From: Aliamphritea spongicola
Lineage (GTDB): Bacteria > Pseudomonadota > Gammaproteobacteria > Pseudomonadales > Balneatricaceae
Length of the DNA stretch: 64,000 nucleotides
NCBI GenBank assembly: GCA_024347235.1
Contig: AP025283.1
Location: forward strand, 310,001-374,000
Direction of reading: 5' to 3'
Both the position numbers and the translations under genes were made by a program. The notes under the pieces are model-generated. The model did not search any database, had not been told where the DNA came from, and saw only the letters and a list, made by a program, of their open reading frames with translations. Positions 51,374 to 61,492 of the stretch are shown one piece after another (positions within the stretch are counted from its first letter, which is position 1; every line of letters begins with the position of its first letter).

Positions 51374-52314
51374 ATGAACCTTAACCAGATGGAATCTTTT
51401 CGTGCGGTGATGCTCACCGGCTCAGTCTCTCAGGCAGCTAAGCAGCTTTACCGGACCCAGCCGGCGGTCAGCATGGTGATCAGCTCACTGGAGAAGCAGA
51501 TTGGTTTTCAGCTGTTTGAGCGCCGCAAGAAGCGGCTGTATCCGACGCCGGAAGCGAATTACTTATACGCCGAGATTGAGGCGATCTTTTCACGTATCAA
51601 TGACGTCAGCCAGACCCTGCAGGATATTCAGAATAAGCAGTACGGGTTCCTCCGGATTGGTTGTATGCCAGGACCGTCTAACTTCTTTGTACCGGATCTG
51701 GTTGCCGACTTTCTTGAAGAGCACCCGAAGATTCAGGCTTCTCTGCAAACCCGGACATCAGAAGGGGTGCGTGAGTGGGTGGCTTCAGACCAGTATGACA
51801 TCGGTCTGACGGAGCTGACCGAGCGGGATTCTGCGATCGATAAAGAAGTGTTTTCCCTGTCTTGTCTGTGTGCCTTGCCAGCAGATCATCCGCTGGCGGT
51901 GCATGAGGTGATTACACCGGAACATCTGGACGATGAACCGATGATTACCCTGCACCCGGACCACTCCACGTATTATGCCCTGCAGCAGTTATTTCAGTCT
52001 TCGGGGTACCGTATGAATGTACGCCTGCAGACCCGGTTCTTTATTCCTGCGCTGCGATTTATCGAACGGGGGCTGGGGTTTGTATTATGGACCCGATATC
52101 CGCCGCCAGTTATTGCTCTTATGCACAGCCCGGTAAGGTGGTGTTTCGCCGTTTTGATTCTGATGTCTGCTTAAAGTTGGGGATTATTTATCCGGCTAAC
52201 AAACCCCGTTCTTTGATCACACAGGATTTTGCAGACCAGTTACGTAGCCGTATTCAGGCCCTTGATGAGCAGCCGGAAGCCTTGTTTGCCTGGGGAAAGG
52301 CTGAAGACTCCTGA
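51374..52314 (+). CDS. LysR-family regulator downstream of the TTT transporter (one frame break)
   Basis: A LysR protein of 313 residues: MNLNQMESFRAVMLTGSVSQAAKQLYRTQPAVSMVISSLEKQ with the winged helix, then FELFERRKKRLYPTPEAN-type wing and an effector domain (LRIGCMPGPSNFFVPDLV, RFIERGLGFV). One T lost at about 52084 breaks the frame; the repaired junction is GFVFMDPISAASYCSYAQPG, and the end is at 52314. It resembles the LysR at the left edge, which serves the TRAP module. It likely regulates tctBAC and perhaps the divergent dadA/racemase pair. Confidence 0.88.
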
Positions 52315-52368
52315 GGTATTGCTGGGCTGAAAGAATGCCGGGCCTGAAGAAATGCCAGAAGAATCTGG

Positions 52369-52403
52369 CTGCCACCTTATCCCCGCAAGGAATAAGGTGG
52401 CAG
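52369..52403. terminator. Convergent hairpin between LysR and copA
   Basis: CTGCCACCTTAT-ccccgcaagga-ATAAGGTGGCAG, a 12-bp perfect stem in the gap between two convergent genes. The T tract is poor (TTAGCTTTGCTT), so the terminator call is tentative. Confidence 0.55.
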
Positions 52404-52413
52404 TTAGCTTTGC

Positions 52414-54616
52414 TTAGTTACCGGGCTTAAACAGCCGTAAACGGTTGGCGTTACTGATAACGCTGATGGATGACAGGGCCATGGCGGCACCGGCGACCAC
52501 CGGGCTGAGCAGAATCCCGGTAAACGGGAACAGCACGCCGGCGGCGACCGGAATACCCAGGGTGTTGTACATGAATGCGGCAAACAGGTTCTGTTTGATG
52601 TTGAGCAGGGTCGCACGGGATATATCCACCGCGTCAGCGATACTGTCTACAGAGCTGTGTAGCAATACCATGTCAGCGCTTTCGATGGCGATGTCAGTCC
52701 CCTGGCCGATGGCCAGACCCACATCTGCCCGGGCAAGGGCCGGCGCATCATTAATGCCGTCACCGGCCATGGCAACTTTGCAGCCCATCTTCTGAAATTC
52801 TGCTACCTGTTCAGCTTTGTCTGCGGGCATCAGACCTGCATAGAAGTCGTCCAGCTTCAGTGCGGTAGCAACTGCCTGCGCGGTCTGAGGATTGTCCCCG
52901 GTCAGCATGATGACTCTTAATCCCTGACTTTGCAGACGGGCAACAGCAGTACGGCTGTCTTCACGGATCGGGTCGCTGATACTGATCATACCGGCCAGCT
53001 GCTGGTCAACCGCAAGAAATACCGGTGTCTGGGCGCTGTCCATCCCCAGAGTCAGGCTGTACATATCTGCCAGATCAATGCCCAGGGTTTCCATATAGGC
53101 TTCATTACCGAGATGCAGCTGGCGACCAGACTGTTCGCCGGTGACACCGCGGCCAACAATGGCACTGAAGTTTTCCACCGGCAGTACTTCTGCCGTATTG
53201 GCCTGACAGATAGCCGCTGCCAGCGGGTGTTCTGAATGCTGTTCCAGTGAAGCGGCAAACTGCAGCAACTGGCTGTCGGTGATGCCGCTGGCTCTGGTCT
53301 GGGTGACCTGAGGTTTACCTTCTGTCAGGGTACCGGTTTTATCCAGCATCACCGTATCTATACCGGCGGCGCTTTGCAGTGTTTTGGCGTTACGGATCAG
53401 GATGCCGTAGTCGGCAGCCTTGGCAATACCCCGCATGACAGCCATCGGTGTGGCCAGTCCCAGCGCGCAGGGGCAGGCGATGACCAGTACGGTGGTGGCT
53501 GTAATCAGCATATAGGTCAGCTGCGGTTCCGGACCGAACAGGTACCAGATGGCAGCAGTGACTGCGCTGATGACCAGTACTACCGGCACAAAAATCGCAG
53601 AGATTTTATCCGCCAGCCGGGCAATTTCCGGCTTGCTGGCCTGAGCCTGCTGTACCATATCTATGATCTTGCTGATGACGGTATCAGCCCCTACTTTCTC
53701 TGCTTCGATCAGCAGGCTGCCGGTTTGGTTCAGCGTACCGGCAATCACCTGATCGCCGGTGGTTTTAGTGACCGGAACAGGCTCCCCGCTGAGCATGGAC
53801 TCATCTACCAGGCTCTGACCTTCCACGACCCGGGCGTCCACCGGAATCTGCTCGCCGGGGCGCAGCTGGATATGATCACCCACCTGAACCTCTTCAAGGA
53901 GTACTTCCTGAGCGGAACCTTCACGGATCAGCCGGACTTGCTTGGGTTGCAGGTTGAGCAGTTTTTCTACCGCGCTGGAAGTCTGGCGCTGGCCACGGAT
54001 TTCGATCGCGTTGCCCAGATTGATCAGGCCGATAATCATGGCGGAGGCTTCAAAGTAAACGTGGCGGGAGCCGTCAGGGAACAGGTCCGGAAACATTACC
54101 ACAGCCATTGAATACAGCCAGGCGCTGCCGGTGCCCAGCGCCACCAGAGAGTCCATAGTAGCGCTGCGGTGTTTAAGGGCATTCCAGCCGCCGGTAAAGA
54201 AGTGCCGGCCGGGAAACACCAGTACAGCCAGTGTCAGCATGCCGACTGCTGCCCAGATCATCTGATCCTGCACAGTGGTGATATTCATGCTGTCGGTCAG
54301 CCAGCCAATCAGCATCAGTGGCAGGCCTAACGCCAGCGCCAGTGCGGCACTGCGCAGCCGCAGCCGGTAAGTATTCTCTTCCTGTTGCTGCAACTGGGCA
54401 CGATACTCAGGGCTGTTCTGATCTACTTTGGCACCAAAGCCGATGTCTTCGACCGCGTGGATCAGATCTGCTTCGCTGATGTCACCTTCCACACGCAAAC
54501 GGCGCTGGGGAAGTTAACCCTGGCCTGGCTGACGCCAGGTGTTTCTGCCAGCCCCGCTCTATTTTGCCGACACAGCCGGCACAGCGGACACCTTCAAGGA
54601 TAAGGGTGGTAGCCAT
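52414..54616 (-). CDS. copA: Copper-exporting P1B-type ATPase (two frame breaks near the N-terminus)
   Basis: Cu+ efflux ATPase, 734 residues. It has one N-terminal heavy-metal domain with [12 protein letters not shown] (CxxC about 12-15), then eight membrane segments including the metal-site CPC in [15 protein letters not shown]. The phosphorylation site is [32 protein letters not shown] and [14 protein letters not shown] complete the ATPase core. G is missing at 54552-54555 and C at 54507-54510 on the coding strand; repair restores [29 protein letters not shown] 54616 follows CGGAG. A CueR-like box lies upstream and cueR is nearby. Confidence 0.96.
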
Positions 54617-54659
54617 GTTAATGCTCCGGAATTACACACTGATGGAATCTTTTTCAGGG

Positions 54660-54687
54660 AGTGTAAAGCTTCCCAGGGGAAGGTCAA
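54660..54687 (-). promoter_or_regulatory. CueR-type copper promoter of copA
   Basis: On the minus strand: TTGACC (-35, 54687-54682), then the dyad ACCTTCC-CCTG-GGAAGCT (54684-54667) and TACACT (-10, 54665-54660). It closely resembles the E. coli copA promoter, whose CueR box is ACCTTCC-N7-GGAAGGT. Here the dyad spacer is 4 and the -35/-10 spacer 16, each 3 shorter than the MerR-family norm (7 and 19), so either bases were lost in this sequence or the promoter is atypical. Confidence 0.55.
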
Positions 54688-54798
54688 GGCAGATATTGAG
54701 CTGTATCAAAACCGCAGGGTAATACGCAATTTCCCTTGATTTTCGCGGCGGAAGCAACGAGTCTATAAAAGAAACTGCATAACTGAAATTGCTTTTAG

Positions 54799-55147
54799 AT
54801 GATTAAATCCGTACACAACAGCTTTATATCACGACGCCACTGGCTGCTGATTTTGCTGACACTGATATTCCTGACGGGTCAGTGGATAGCAATGGCTCAG
54901 CCGGTGTCTGCTGCTGTGCCTGTGACAGGTGCGGCAATGGAGATGGCAGATTGTGATGGCTGCGGGCACGAAGCTGCAGACTACTGTGACAGCATCTGTG
55001 CGCTGGGTACGGGGTGCTCACCACAGATCGGGAAACACAGTACTGGTGTTGCCGAAGGCCGGATTTGTGCGGGTTGATTATCAGACAAGCTATCAGTTTC
55101 GGTATGCTGAACCCATCTATCATCCTCCCATACAGATCCATACATAA
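54799..55147 (+). CDS. Small Cys-rich exported protein in the copper cluster (two frame breaks)
   Basis: It starts MIKSVHNSFISRRHWLLILLTLIFLTGQW, a signal or anchor helix with a cleavage-like VSAAVP, followed by MEMADCDGCGHEAADYCDSICALG with four cysteines and a His. As read the frame ends at 55077. Adding one G to the G4 at 55011-55014 and one A to the A3 near 55034 gives GVLTTDRENTVLVLPKAGF and a C-terminus YAEPIYHPPIQIHT stopping at 55145-55147, 116 residues. Small exported Cys/Pro proteins of this kind occur beside copA/cueR in other gammaproteobacteria. A periplasmic copper-binding role is inferred from cysteines and context only. Confidence 0.6.
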
Positions 55148-55180
55148 GCTTGTTAACTTTTTGTTTGTGGATACTGATGT

Positions 55181-55576
55181 ATGAATATTTCTCAGGCCGC
55201 AGCGGCCACCGGACTTAGCGCGAAGACGATTCGTTATTACGAACAGCAGGGTGTTGTTGCCCCGGCTGAGCGTTCCGATAACGGTTACCGGACCTATTCG
55301 CCGGCACATATTGATGAACTGAGGTTTATCAAACGGACCCGCAGTCTTGGGTTTTCGCTGGAAGAGGCCCGTGATTTGTTGCGCCTTGCTCAGGATCCCA
55401 ACCGCACCAGTGCAGAAGTGAAGAGTAAAGCACTGGAGCATATTGAAAAGATCACCGGGCAGATCGAAGCATTAGAAGCGATGCGCGATGCTTTACTGCC
55501 GATTGTTGAGCAGTGTCAGGGCGATGAATCCGTTGAATGCCCGATCATTGATCAGCTGAGTGGTCGTACCCAGTAA
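55181..55576 (+). CDS. cueR: Copper-responsive MerR-family regulator CueR
   Basis: An intact 131-residue MerR protein: helix-turn-helix MNISQAAAATGLSAKTIRYYEQQGVV, wing NGYRTYSPAHIDELRFIKR and dimerisation helix. Cys112 and Cys120 in QCQGDESVECPIIDQL match the Cu+-binding pair of E. coli CueR in position and spacing. It activates copA from the dyad at 54667-54684. It lies between the Cys-rich protein and a DUF411 gene. Confidence 0.95.
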   Translation: MNISQAAAATGLSAKTIRYYEQQGVVAPAERSDNGYRTYSPAHIDELRFIKRTRSLGFSLEEARDLLRLAQDPNRTSAEVKSKALEHIEKITGQIEALEAMRDALLPIVEQCQGDESVECPIIDQLSGRTQ

Positions 55577-55617
55577 CAGATTATCCGGTATATTTTCATA
55601 CCCGATCTGGAGTGATG

Positions 55618-56125
55618 ATGAAGAATTTTTCCGGGCCGGCCAGCGTGCAGCCCTGCTTTTGTAACTGTTTTAATGAGTGTTTCCTTCTCTGCTGTGACTC
55701 AGGCGGCGGACCCTTTCTGGAAAGAAAGTAACGATAATACGGCGTATCCTATCACGGTTTATCGCAGTACTACCTGCGGTTGCTGTAAAGCCTGGGTAGA
55801 CCATCTGAAGGACCATAACTTCAAAGTGAAGGAAATCACCGATTCAGAAATGACGGCGGTGAAAAAGGCCTTTGGTGTGCCGCAAAATATGGCCTCCTGC
55901 CATACGGCGTCCATTAACGGCAAAATCATAGAAGGACATGTTCCGGCTCAGGATATTAAACGGATGCTGGAAACCGATAACGATATCCGTCTGCTGACTG
56001 TGCCGGGTATGGTTTCCGGCACCCCGGGGATGGATATGGACGGTGCCGAAAAGCATGACTTCAGGGTTTATGCTGTTAAAAACAACGGTGATCAGTCCGT
56101 CTTTAATACCTATGCGGACTACTGA
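55618..56125 (+). CDS. DUF411 periplasmic metal-binding protein (two frame breaks in the signal peptide)
   Basis: A 169-residue protein of the DUF411 family common in copper/metal resistance loci. The repaired N-terminus MKNFFRAGQRAALLLVTVL is a signal peptide ending near TQAADPF; losses are T at 55626-55630 and G at 55661. The mature part has YRSTTCGCCKAWVDHLK (CxCC-type metal site, about 50), MASCHTASINGKIIEGHVPA and the Met/Asp-rich loop VSGTPGMDMDG. GGAG precedes ATG 55618. It likely binds Cu+ in the periplasm and is probably co-expressed with cueR. Confidence 0.9.
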
Positions 56126-56216
56126 TCCGGCATAAAACCCTCCTTTTCCATGGTTGCCGCCTGGCTGACAGGCGGCGTATCATGGCCTGAACTGAAACGG
56201 ATCAGGCCGGAAACTG

Positions 56217-56824
56217 ATGGAAAATTACCTGTTATTCATACTCATTGCGGCGGCTGTAATTGCCAGTCCCGGGCCGGGTATTGTCCTGACGCTGAAAAAT
56301 ACACTGCAGTATGATTTCCGGGGCGCTTTGCCAGGGATCGCCGGTGTGGCGCTGGGCATGTTGCTGATCGCCGTATTGTCGGCGGCCGGGTTAGGTTTGT
56401 TGCTGACCACGTCTGCACTGGCGTTTACGGTGCTTAAATATCTGGGGGCAGCTTATCTGATTTATCTGGGTATTAAGCTGTGGCGCAGCAGTGGTCAGGT
56501 GGCGGATTTGTCTGCCGGACGGCGTCATTCAGTAAGAAAACGGTTTTCAGAAGGTCTGGGGATAACGGCCCTTAACCCTAAACCGATCGTATTTTTCTAT
56601 CACTGTTTCCGCAATTTATTGATCCGGCGACGGCTTATATTCCGCAGTTTGCTTTGCTGGCGCTGACTTTTAGCGCTTTGGTGGTAGTTATACACTGTGG
56701 CTATGCTGCAGCTGCTACTCTGGCCCGTGATAAACTGCGTACACCCAGAGGCAGTGAAGTTATCAATAAAGTGAGCGGAGGAGTATTTGTATGTTTTGGC
56801 TTAGCTCTGACATCAAGCAAGTAA
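56217..56824 (+). CDS. LysE/RhtB-family exporter (one frame break)
   Basis: A 202-residue membrane exporter. MENYLLFILIAAAVIASPGPGIVLTLKNTL has the family SPGPG motif near residue 18; LGAAYLIYLGIKLW and ITALNPKPIVFF follow. A T missing at 56592-56596 shifts the last quarter; the repaired sequence is FFLSLFPQFIDPATAYIPQ and ends FVCFGLALTSSK at 56824. The last 34 bases overlap the next gene, whose GGAGGAG ribosome-binding site lies inside this one. The substrate is unknown. Confidence 0.87.
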
Positions 56825-57038
56825 GTATTAAGAACGTTGCTATCGGTATTTTTCTGCTGATTCTGGCGGGATACGGGTATTTTGGCGACGGTTCAGGCTT
56901 GTTGCCGGAACTGAATGACAAGCAGAACATGCTGATCATTGCTGTGATCGGATTTGGCAGTTTGTTTTACGGTGTGAAGGATTATTTTTCTATAAGCCTG
57001 AAGATGAACCGGAAGACGAACCGGATTCAAAAGAGTAG
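56791..57038 (+). CDS. Small membrane protein overlapping the LysE-type exporter (one frame break)
   Basis: Starts at ATG 56791, 7 bases after GGAGGAG, within the exporter's 3' end in another frame. An 82-residue protein with two hydrophobic segments (NVAIGIFLLILAGYGYF and MLIIAVIGFGSLFYGVKDY). As read it has a basic tail to 57054; adding one T to T5 at 56985-56989 gives DYFFYKPEDEPEDEPDSKE and TAG at 57036-57038, a plausible acidic end. No family recognised. The 34-bp overlap suggests translational coupling to the exporter. Confidence 0.65.
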
Positions 57039-57104
57039 TAATAGCTGTGAATAACAGGTGACGCCTGATATGCATCACCTGTCACTCTGACAGGACAGAA
57101 CGTC

Positions 57105-57401
57105 TTACAGCTTCTCGTTAACGCTGTCGATTTTGTCCTGAATAGTCTGCGCTTTATCGGTACGGGTACCCAGTTTCATGTGGCTGGTGATACGTACTGC
57201 ACCCATCTCGTGAAGATCTTCGTGGCAACGCTTAACCGCGGCCAGAACGTCATCCCACTCGCCTTCAACGTTAGTGCCATAGCTGTGCATCTGGTGGCTC
57301 AGGCCTGCTTCCTGAAAAATTTTCTGGCAGTGTGCCACGTACGGTGAAACGGATATGCCAACGCCACCCGGAGACACCATGATATCCATGATTACGAACA
57401 T
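57105..57401 (-). CDS. MTH1187/UPF0045-family thiamine-binding protein
   Basis: 98 residues from ATG 57401 (GAGGAA upstream): MFVIMDIMVSPGGVGISVSPYVA, HQMHSYGTNVEGEWDDVLAAVKRCHEDLHEMG and RITSHMKLGTRTD are typical of the MTH1187/YkoF-like family, ferredoxin-like tetramers shown in some members to bind thiamine or hydroxymethylpyrimidine. The longer in-frame start at 57467 is rejected for lack of a ribosome-binding site. Single gene, intact. Confidence 0.88.
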   Translation of the reverse strand: MFVIMDIMVSPGGVGISVSPYVAHCQKIFQEAGLSHQMHSYGTNVEGEWDDVLAAVKRCHEDLHEMGAVRITSHMKLGTRTDKAQTIQDKIDSVNEKL

Positions 57402-57691
57402 GTTAATTCCTCTCAAATTCAGTGATACCGGGCATAATAGCACTGCCGGGTAAGGACAGAAAATCACCCTATTTAGTCTAATGCAGCACTTCAGTAAGGT
57501 ATATTGAGTAATTTTTAAGTGATTAATATTTTCTTCAAAAGCTGTGTTTGTTGAAATTATTAACAGTAAATGGCGTATTATTTTGTGTTTTTGGCTTGTC
57601 TGTTGAAGGTTGCTTCTCTATGATCTGTGGCAATCATTATTAAAAGATGGGGGCCTGAGTGCAGGTCAACACCCCGATAGGAGTATCTGCC

Positions 57692-59118
57692 ATGTTGTAT
57701 AAACGCGATTTTTACATCAACGGAGCCTGGGTGGCACCGAGCCAGGCCAATGACTGCGAGGTAATCAACCCTGCAAATGCCGAGCCCTGTGCGGTTATTT
57801 CTCTGGGTAGCCAGGCGGATACTGATGCGGCGGTTGCGGCTGCGCGGCAGGCGTTCGACAGCTGGTCGGAAACTCCGAAAGAAGAACGCCTGAATCTGCT
57901 CAAGGCACTGTTGCGTGAATACGAAAAGCGTAACGATGATATGGCGGCGGCGATTTCGATGGAAATGGGCGCGCCGATTGATCTGGCAACCCGCGCGCAG
58001 GCCGGTTCCGGCAGCGAACACATTGAAGGCTTTATCGAAGCGTTTGAGAACTTTGAGTTTGAAAAATCACTGGGTAATAACGAACAGCTGATTCACGAGC
58101 CGATTGGTGTGTGCGGCATGATTACGCCTTGGAACTGGCCGATGAATCAGGTCACGCTGAAGGTCATTCCTGCACTGGCCGTAGGCTGTACAGTGGTACT
58201 TAAGCCTTCAGAAGTGGCACCGCTGTCTTCCATTGTCTTTGCAGAAATGGTGGATGCTGCGGGCTTCCGCCGGGTGTTTTCAACATGGTGAATGGTGACG
58301 GTGTCGGCGTTGGCAGCCAGCTGTCCGGCCATCCTGATGTGGATATGCTGTCTTTCACCGGCTCCACCAGAGCAGGTGCGCTGATCAGTAAAGCGGCGGC
58401 GGATACTGTGAAGCGGGTGACACTGGAACTGGGCGGAAAAGGGGCCAATATCGTATTTGCTGATGCCGATGCCAAAGCGGTGAAACGCGGTACCTTCCAT
58501 TGCTTTAACAACACGGGGCAGTCCTGTAACGCGCCGACCCGGATGCTGGTGGAGCGTTCGGTATACGATCAGGCGGTGGAAGAAGCGATTGCTGCGGCCG
58601 CTGCCACTGAGATTGCAGATCCGTCATTACCGGGTAAGCACATTGGCCCGGTGGTCAGTGAAATGCAGTACAACAAGATTCAGGAGCTGATTCAGGTCGG
58701 TATCGATGAAGGTGCGCGGCTGATCGCCGGTGGTACCGGTAAGCCGGAAGGTCTGGAGCAGGGATACTTTGTTAAACCAACCATCTTTGCTGATGTGAAC
58801 AATGACATGCGCATTGCCCGGGAAGAAGTGTTTGGTCCTGTGCTGACGATGATTCCGTTTGATACGGAAGAGGAAGCCATCCGTATTGCCAACGATACCG
58901 ATTACGGTCTGACTAACTATGTTCAGACTCAGGATCCGGAAAAAGCCCGTCGCGTTGCCCGTAAACTGCGCAGTGGCATGGTGCGGGTAAACGGTATTGA
59001 TGCTGCCGGCGCATCTCCTTTCGGTGGTTACAAGCAGTCAGGTAATGGCCGTGAAGGCGGTGTCTGGGGGCTGGAAGACTTCCTGGAGATTAAACACGTG
59101 ACTGACTGGCAGAGCTGA
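57692..59118 (+). CDS. NAD(P)-dependent aldehyde dehydrogenase (one frame break)
   Basis: A 475-residue ALDH-superfamily enzyme. GMITPWNWPMNQVTLKVIPAL (about 135-155) is the cofactor/oxyanion region, FTGSTRAG the Rossmann turn, LELGGKGANIV holds the general-base Glu (about 246), and NNTGQSCNAPTRMLV the catalytic Cys (about 280). EEVFGPVLTMIPF and ASPFGGYKQSGNGREGG close the fold. C is missing at 58267-58268; repair gives GFPPGVFNMVNGDG. GGAG precedes ATG 57692; an in-frame start 33 bases upstream is less likely. No neighbouring gene reveals the aldehyde; BetB-type activity is not supported by context. Confidence 0.93.
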
Positions 59119-59138
59119 TACGGCTCTGAGACGGTACT

Positions 59139-59169
59139 AAAAAATACCCCGCTGCTGCGGGGTATTTTT
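59139..59169 (+). terminator. Terminator after the aldehyde dehydrogenase
   Basis: AAAAATACCCCGC-tgct-GCGGGGTATTTTT, 21 bases after the stop codon. Confidence 0.92.
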
Positions 59170-59257
59170 GCCTGTTACAGGCTTAATGTGCTGCATATAT
59201 CGCCTGAAAGCGTTTAATGCGCTGGGGCTTACTAGTCGAGCTGATAGTTAGTCGAGC

Positions 59258-60192
59258 TTACAGCGCGCTGTATTCCGCAGCGATCTTAGCGGCTAACCGG
59301 GCGTTGTTCAGGACCAGCTGAATATTGGCTGCCAGACTCTTACCTTCGGTTACTTCTGCTACCCGGGCCAGCAGGAACGGGGTGCTTTCCTGCCGCTGAC
59401 ACCCTGTTCATCCATCTCCTGCAGGGCCTTATCGATGACGCCGTCGATCATTGTCTGATCCAGTGCGTGGGCTTCAGGGATCGGGTTGGCAACCACTACG
59501 CCACCTTCCAGCCCCAGCTGCCATTTTGCCTGCAGTGCCTTAGCGATGGTCGCAGGATCTTCCAGCCGGTAATCCACACCGAATGGGCTGTTACGGGTGT
59601 AAAAGGCTGGCATGGTTTCAGTTTGGTAGCCCACCACCGGTACACCGTGGGTTTCCAGATATTCCAGGGTCAGGCCAATATCCAGAATGGATTTAGCGCC
59701 GGCGCAGACCACCGCCATTGAAGTGCCGGCCAGTTCCTGCAGGTCTGCAGAGACGTCCATGGTGGTTTCAGCACCCCGGTGAACCCCGCCGATACCGCCG
59801 GTTGCAAATACCCGGACGCCAGCCATGGCGGCAATGATCATCGTAGAAGCAACGGTGGTGGCGCCGTCCAGTTGCTGGGCAACAATGAACGGAATATCCC
59901 GGCGGCTGGTTTTGATCACGGCTTTGCCGGTTTTGCCTAGATAAGTAATTTCTTCTTCGCTCAGGCCAACTTTAAGACGGCCGTTGATGATGGCGATCGT
60001 GGCTGGCAGGGCACCGTTTTCACGGACGGTCTGTTCCACTTTTAAAGCGGTTTCAACATTTTGCGGGTACGGCATGCCGTGGGAAATAATGGTGGATTCC
60101 AGTGCCACAACCGGCTGGCCGGCAGCCAGGGCGGCGGCAACGTCAGGGTGGATATCCAGATACTGTTTCAGGTTGGCAGATTGTGCTGACAT
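59258..60192 (-). CDS. psuG: Pseudouridine-5'-phosphate glycosidase (one frame break near the C-terminus)
   Basis: Cleaves the C-C bond of pseudouridine 5'-phosphate to uracil and ribose 5-phosphate. Family marks: [18 protein letters not shown] (about 27-44), [42 protein letters not shown] (about 130-156) and [15 protein letters not shown]. As read it ends early at 59359; adding one base at 59393-59394 restores [21 protein letters not shown] and an end at 59258-59260, 311 residues. ATG 60192 has GGGA 6 bases upstream. It forms an operon with psuK, 16 bases downstream of it. Confidence 0.93.
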
Positions 60193-60208
60193 GTTTATTC
60201 CCATGTTC

Positions 60209-61311
60209 TTACATTGATTCGGACAGGAGCTGTGCCACGTTCAGGCGGGACATCTCCGGGTTTATTGTGGTTTGGCTGGCCAGGGCCAGATTGGCGGCGG
60301 CCAGTGCAAAACGGCAGGTTTGGTCTGCCGGCATCTGTTGCAGCCAGCCATGGCACAGGGCGGCCATCAGGGCATCGCCGGCACCGTTACTGTTAATAAC
60401 TGTGTTGCAGCTGAGCTTGTGGTGGCAGGATTCGCCGTTACGGTGGCTGTAAAACAGCCCTTCGCTGCCCAGGCTGATAAACAGCCGCTCGACGCCTTCC
60501 TGATGAAACCAGTGGGCGAGGGTTTGCAGAGCGCTGTCGGAAAGGTCCGCCGGGTCAGTGTGAATACCGGAAATGGCTTCGGCTTCTGCAAGGTTAGGCT
60601 TAAGGGTATGAATACGGGACAGAAACGGCCGGATTTTAGGGGCTTTGCTGCTGGATACACAATCAACAAAAAGCGCTGCTCCGGTAACTGACCGAACAGA
60701 CATTCCAGGGTGCTGTTTTTCAGGTTGGTATCCAGTACCAGCAATTCAGCCCGGGCCAGCAAGCCTAAATGTTTACGCAGGTAATCCGGGCCGAAGGCAT
60801 CGAGAATGGCCATGTCGGCAATGGCTTGCTGCATTTCGCCCTGTTCATCCACTAGTGACAGATAGCTGGAGGTGGCATGGCCGGGGATGGTGACCATCTG
60901 GCTGGTATCGATACCCGCCTGGCTGCTGAGTTCGGTGAGTTGCCGGCCGCTGTGATCATCACCTACCGGTGCAATCAGGTAGCAGTCTTCTCCCAGGCGG
61001 GCGAGGTTTTCGGCAATATTACGGCCGACGCCACCGGGGCTGTAACTGACGGTGCCAGGGGTAGAGCTGCCCGGTGTCAGTGCCTGACCGGGGGTGCCGA
61101 GAATATCCATATTGGCCCCGCCGATGACGACTGAATAACGCCGTTCACTGAGGATATAACCCCGGCCTTTAATAGCGCCCTTGGCGGTCAGGTTGGTCAG
61201 GTGGGTAGCCACGGCAGAACGGCTGATGCCCAGTGTTTCTGCCAGTTCCTGCTGGCTGATCAGTGGGTTTGCCTGCAGCAACTGTAAGAGCTGACGTTCA
61301 CGATTGGTCAT
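60209..61311 (-). CDS. psuK: Pseudouridine kinase with N-terminal DNA-binding domain (one frame break)
   Basis: A 367-residue fusion: an N-terminal winged helix (MTNRERQLLQLLQANPLISQQELAETLGISRSAVATHL, about 1-55) joined to a PfkB-family carbohydrate kinase (VVIGGANMDILG about 73, SPGGVGRNIAENLARLG about 103, catalytic NSNGAGDALMAALCHG about 310). One T lost at 60668-60672 splits it; LPEQRFFVDCVSSSKAPK is the repaired reading. ATG 61311 is preferred to an upstream start at 61365 that would run through a direct repeat. The kinase phosphorylates pseudouridine for PsuG; the DNA-binding part may autoregulate the operon. Confidence 0.92.
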
Positions 61312-61316
61312 TTCTG

Positions 61317-61344
61317 GAATTTTGTCCGTAATTTGAATTTTGTC
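61317..61344. promoter_or_regulatory. Direct repeat GAATTTTGTC x2 upstream of psuK
   Basis: Two perfect 10-bp copies (61317-61326 and 61335-61344) spaced 18 bp start to start, immediately upstream of the psuK start codon and within the psuK/lrp divergent gap. A candidate operator for the HTH domain of PsuK or for the Lrp-type regulator. Confidence 0.5.
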
Positions 61345-61492
61345 TATTTTATGGTTGTGGGACAAACAGTCAAGGCCCGTCCTTTATTCCGCCAGTAAAT
61401 AACGGCCGGATGTTGCGCAACGGAGCTTTGCAGATTGCATTTACCAGCCTGCCGGGGATGCTTATGCCTCACGACCGGTGAGGATGACTTGT

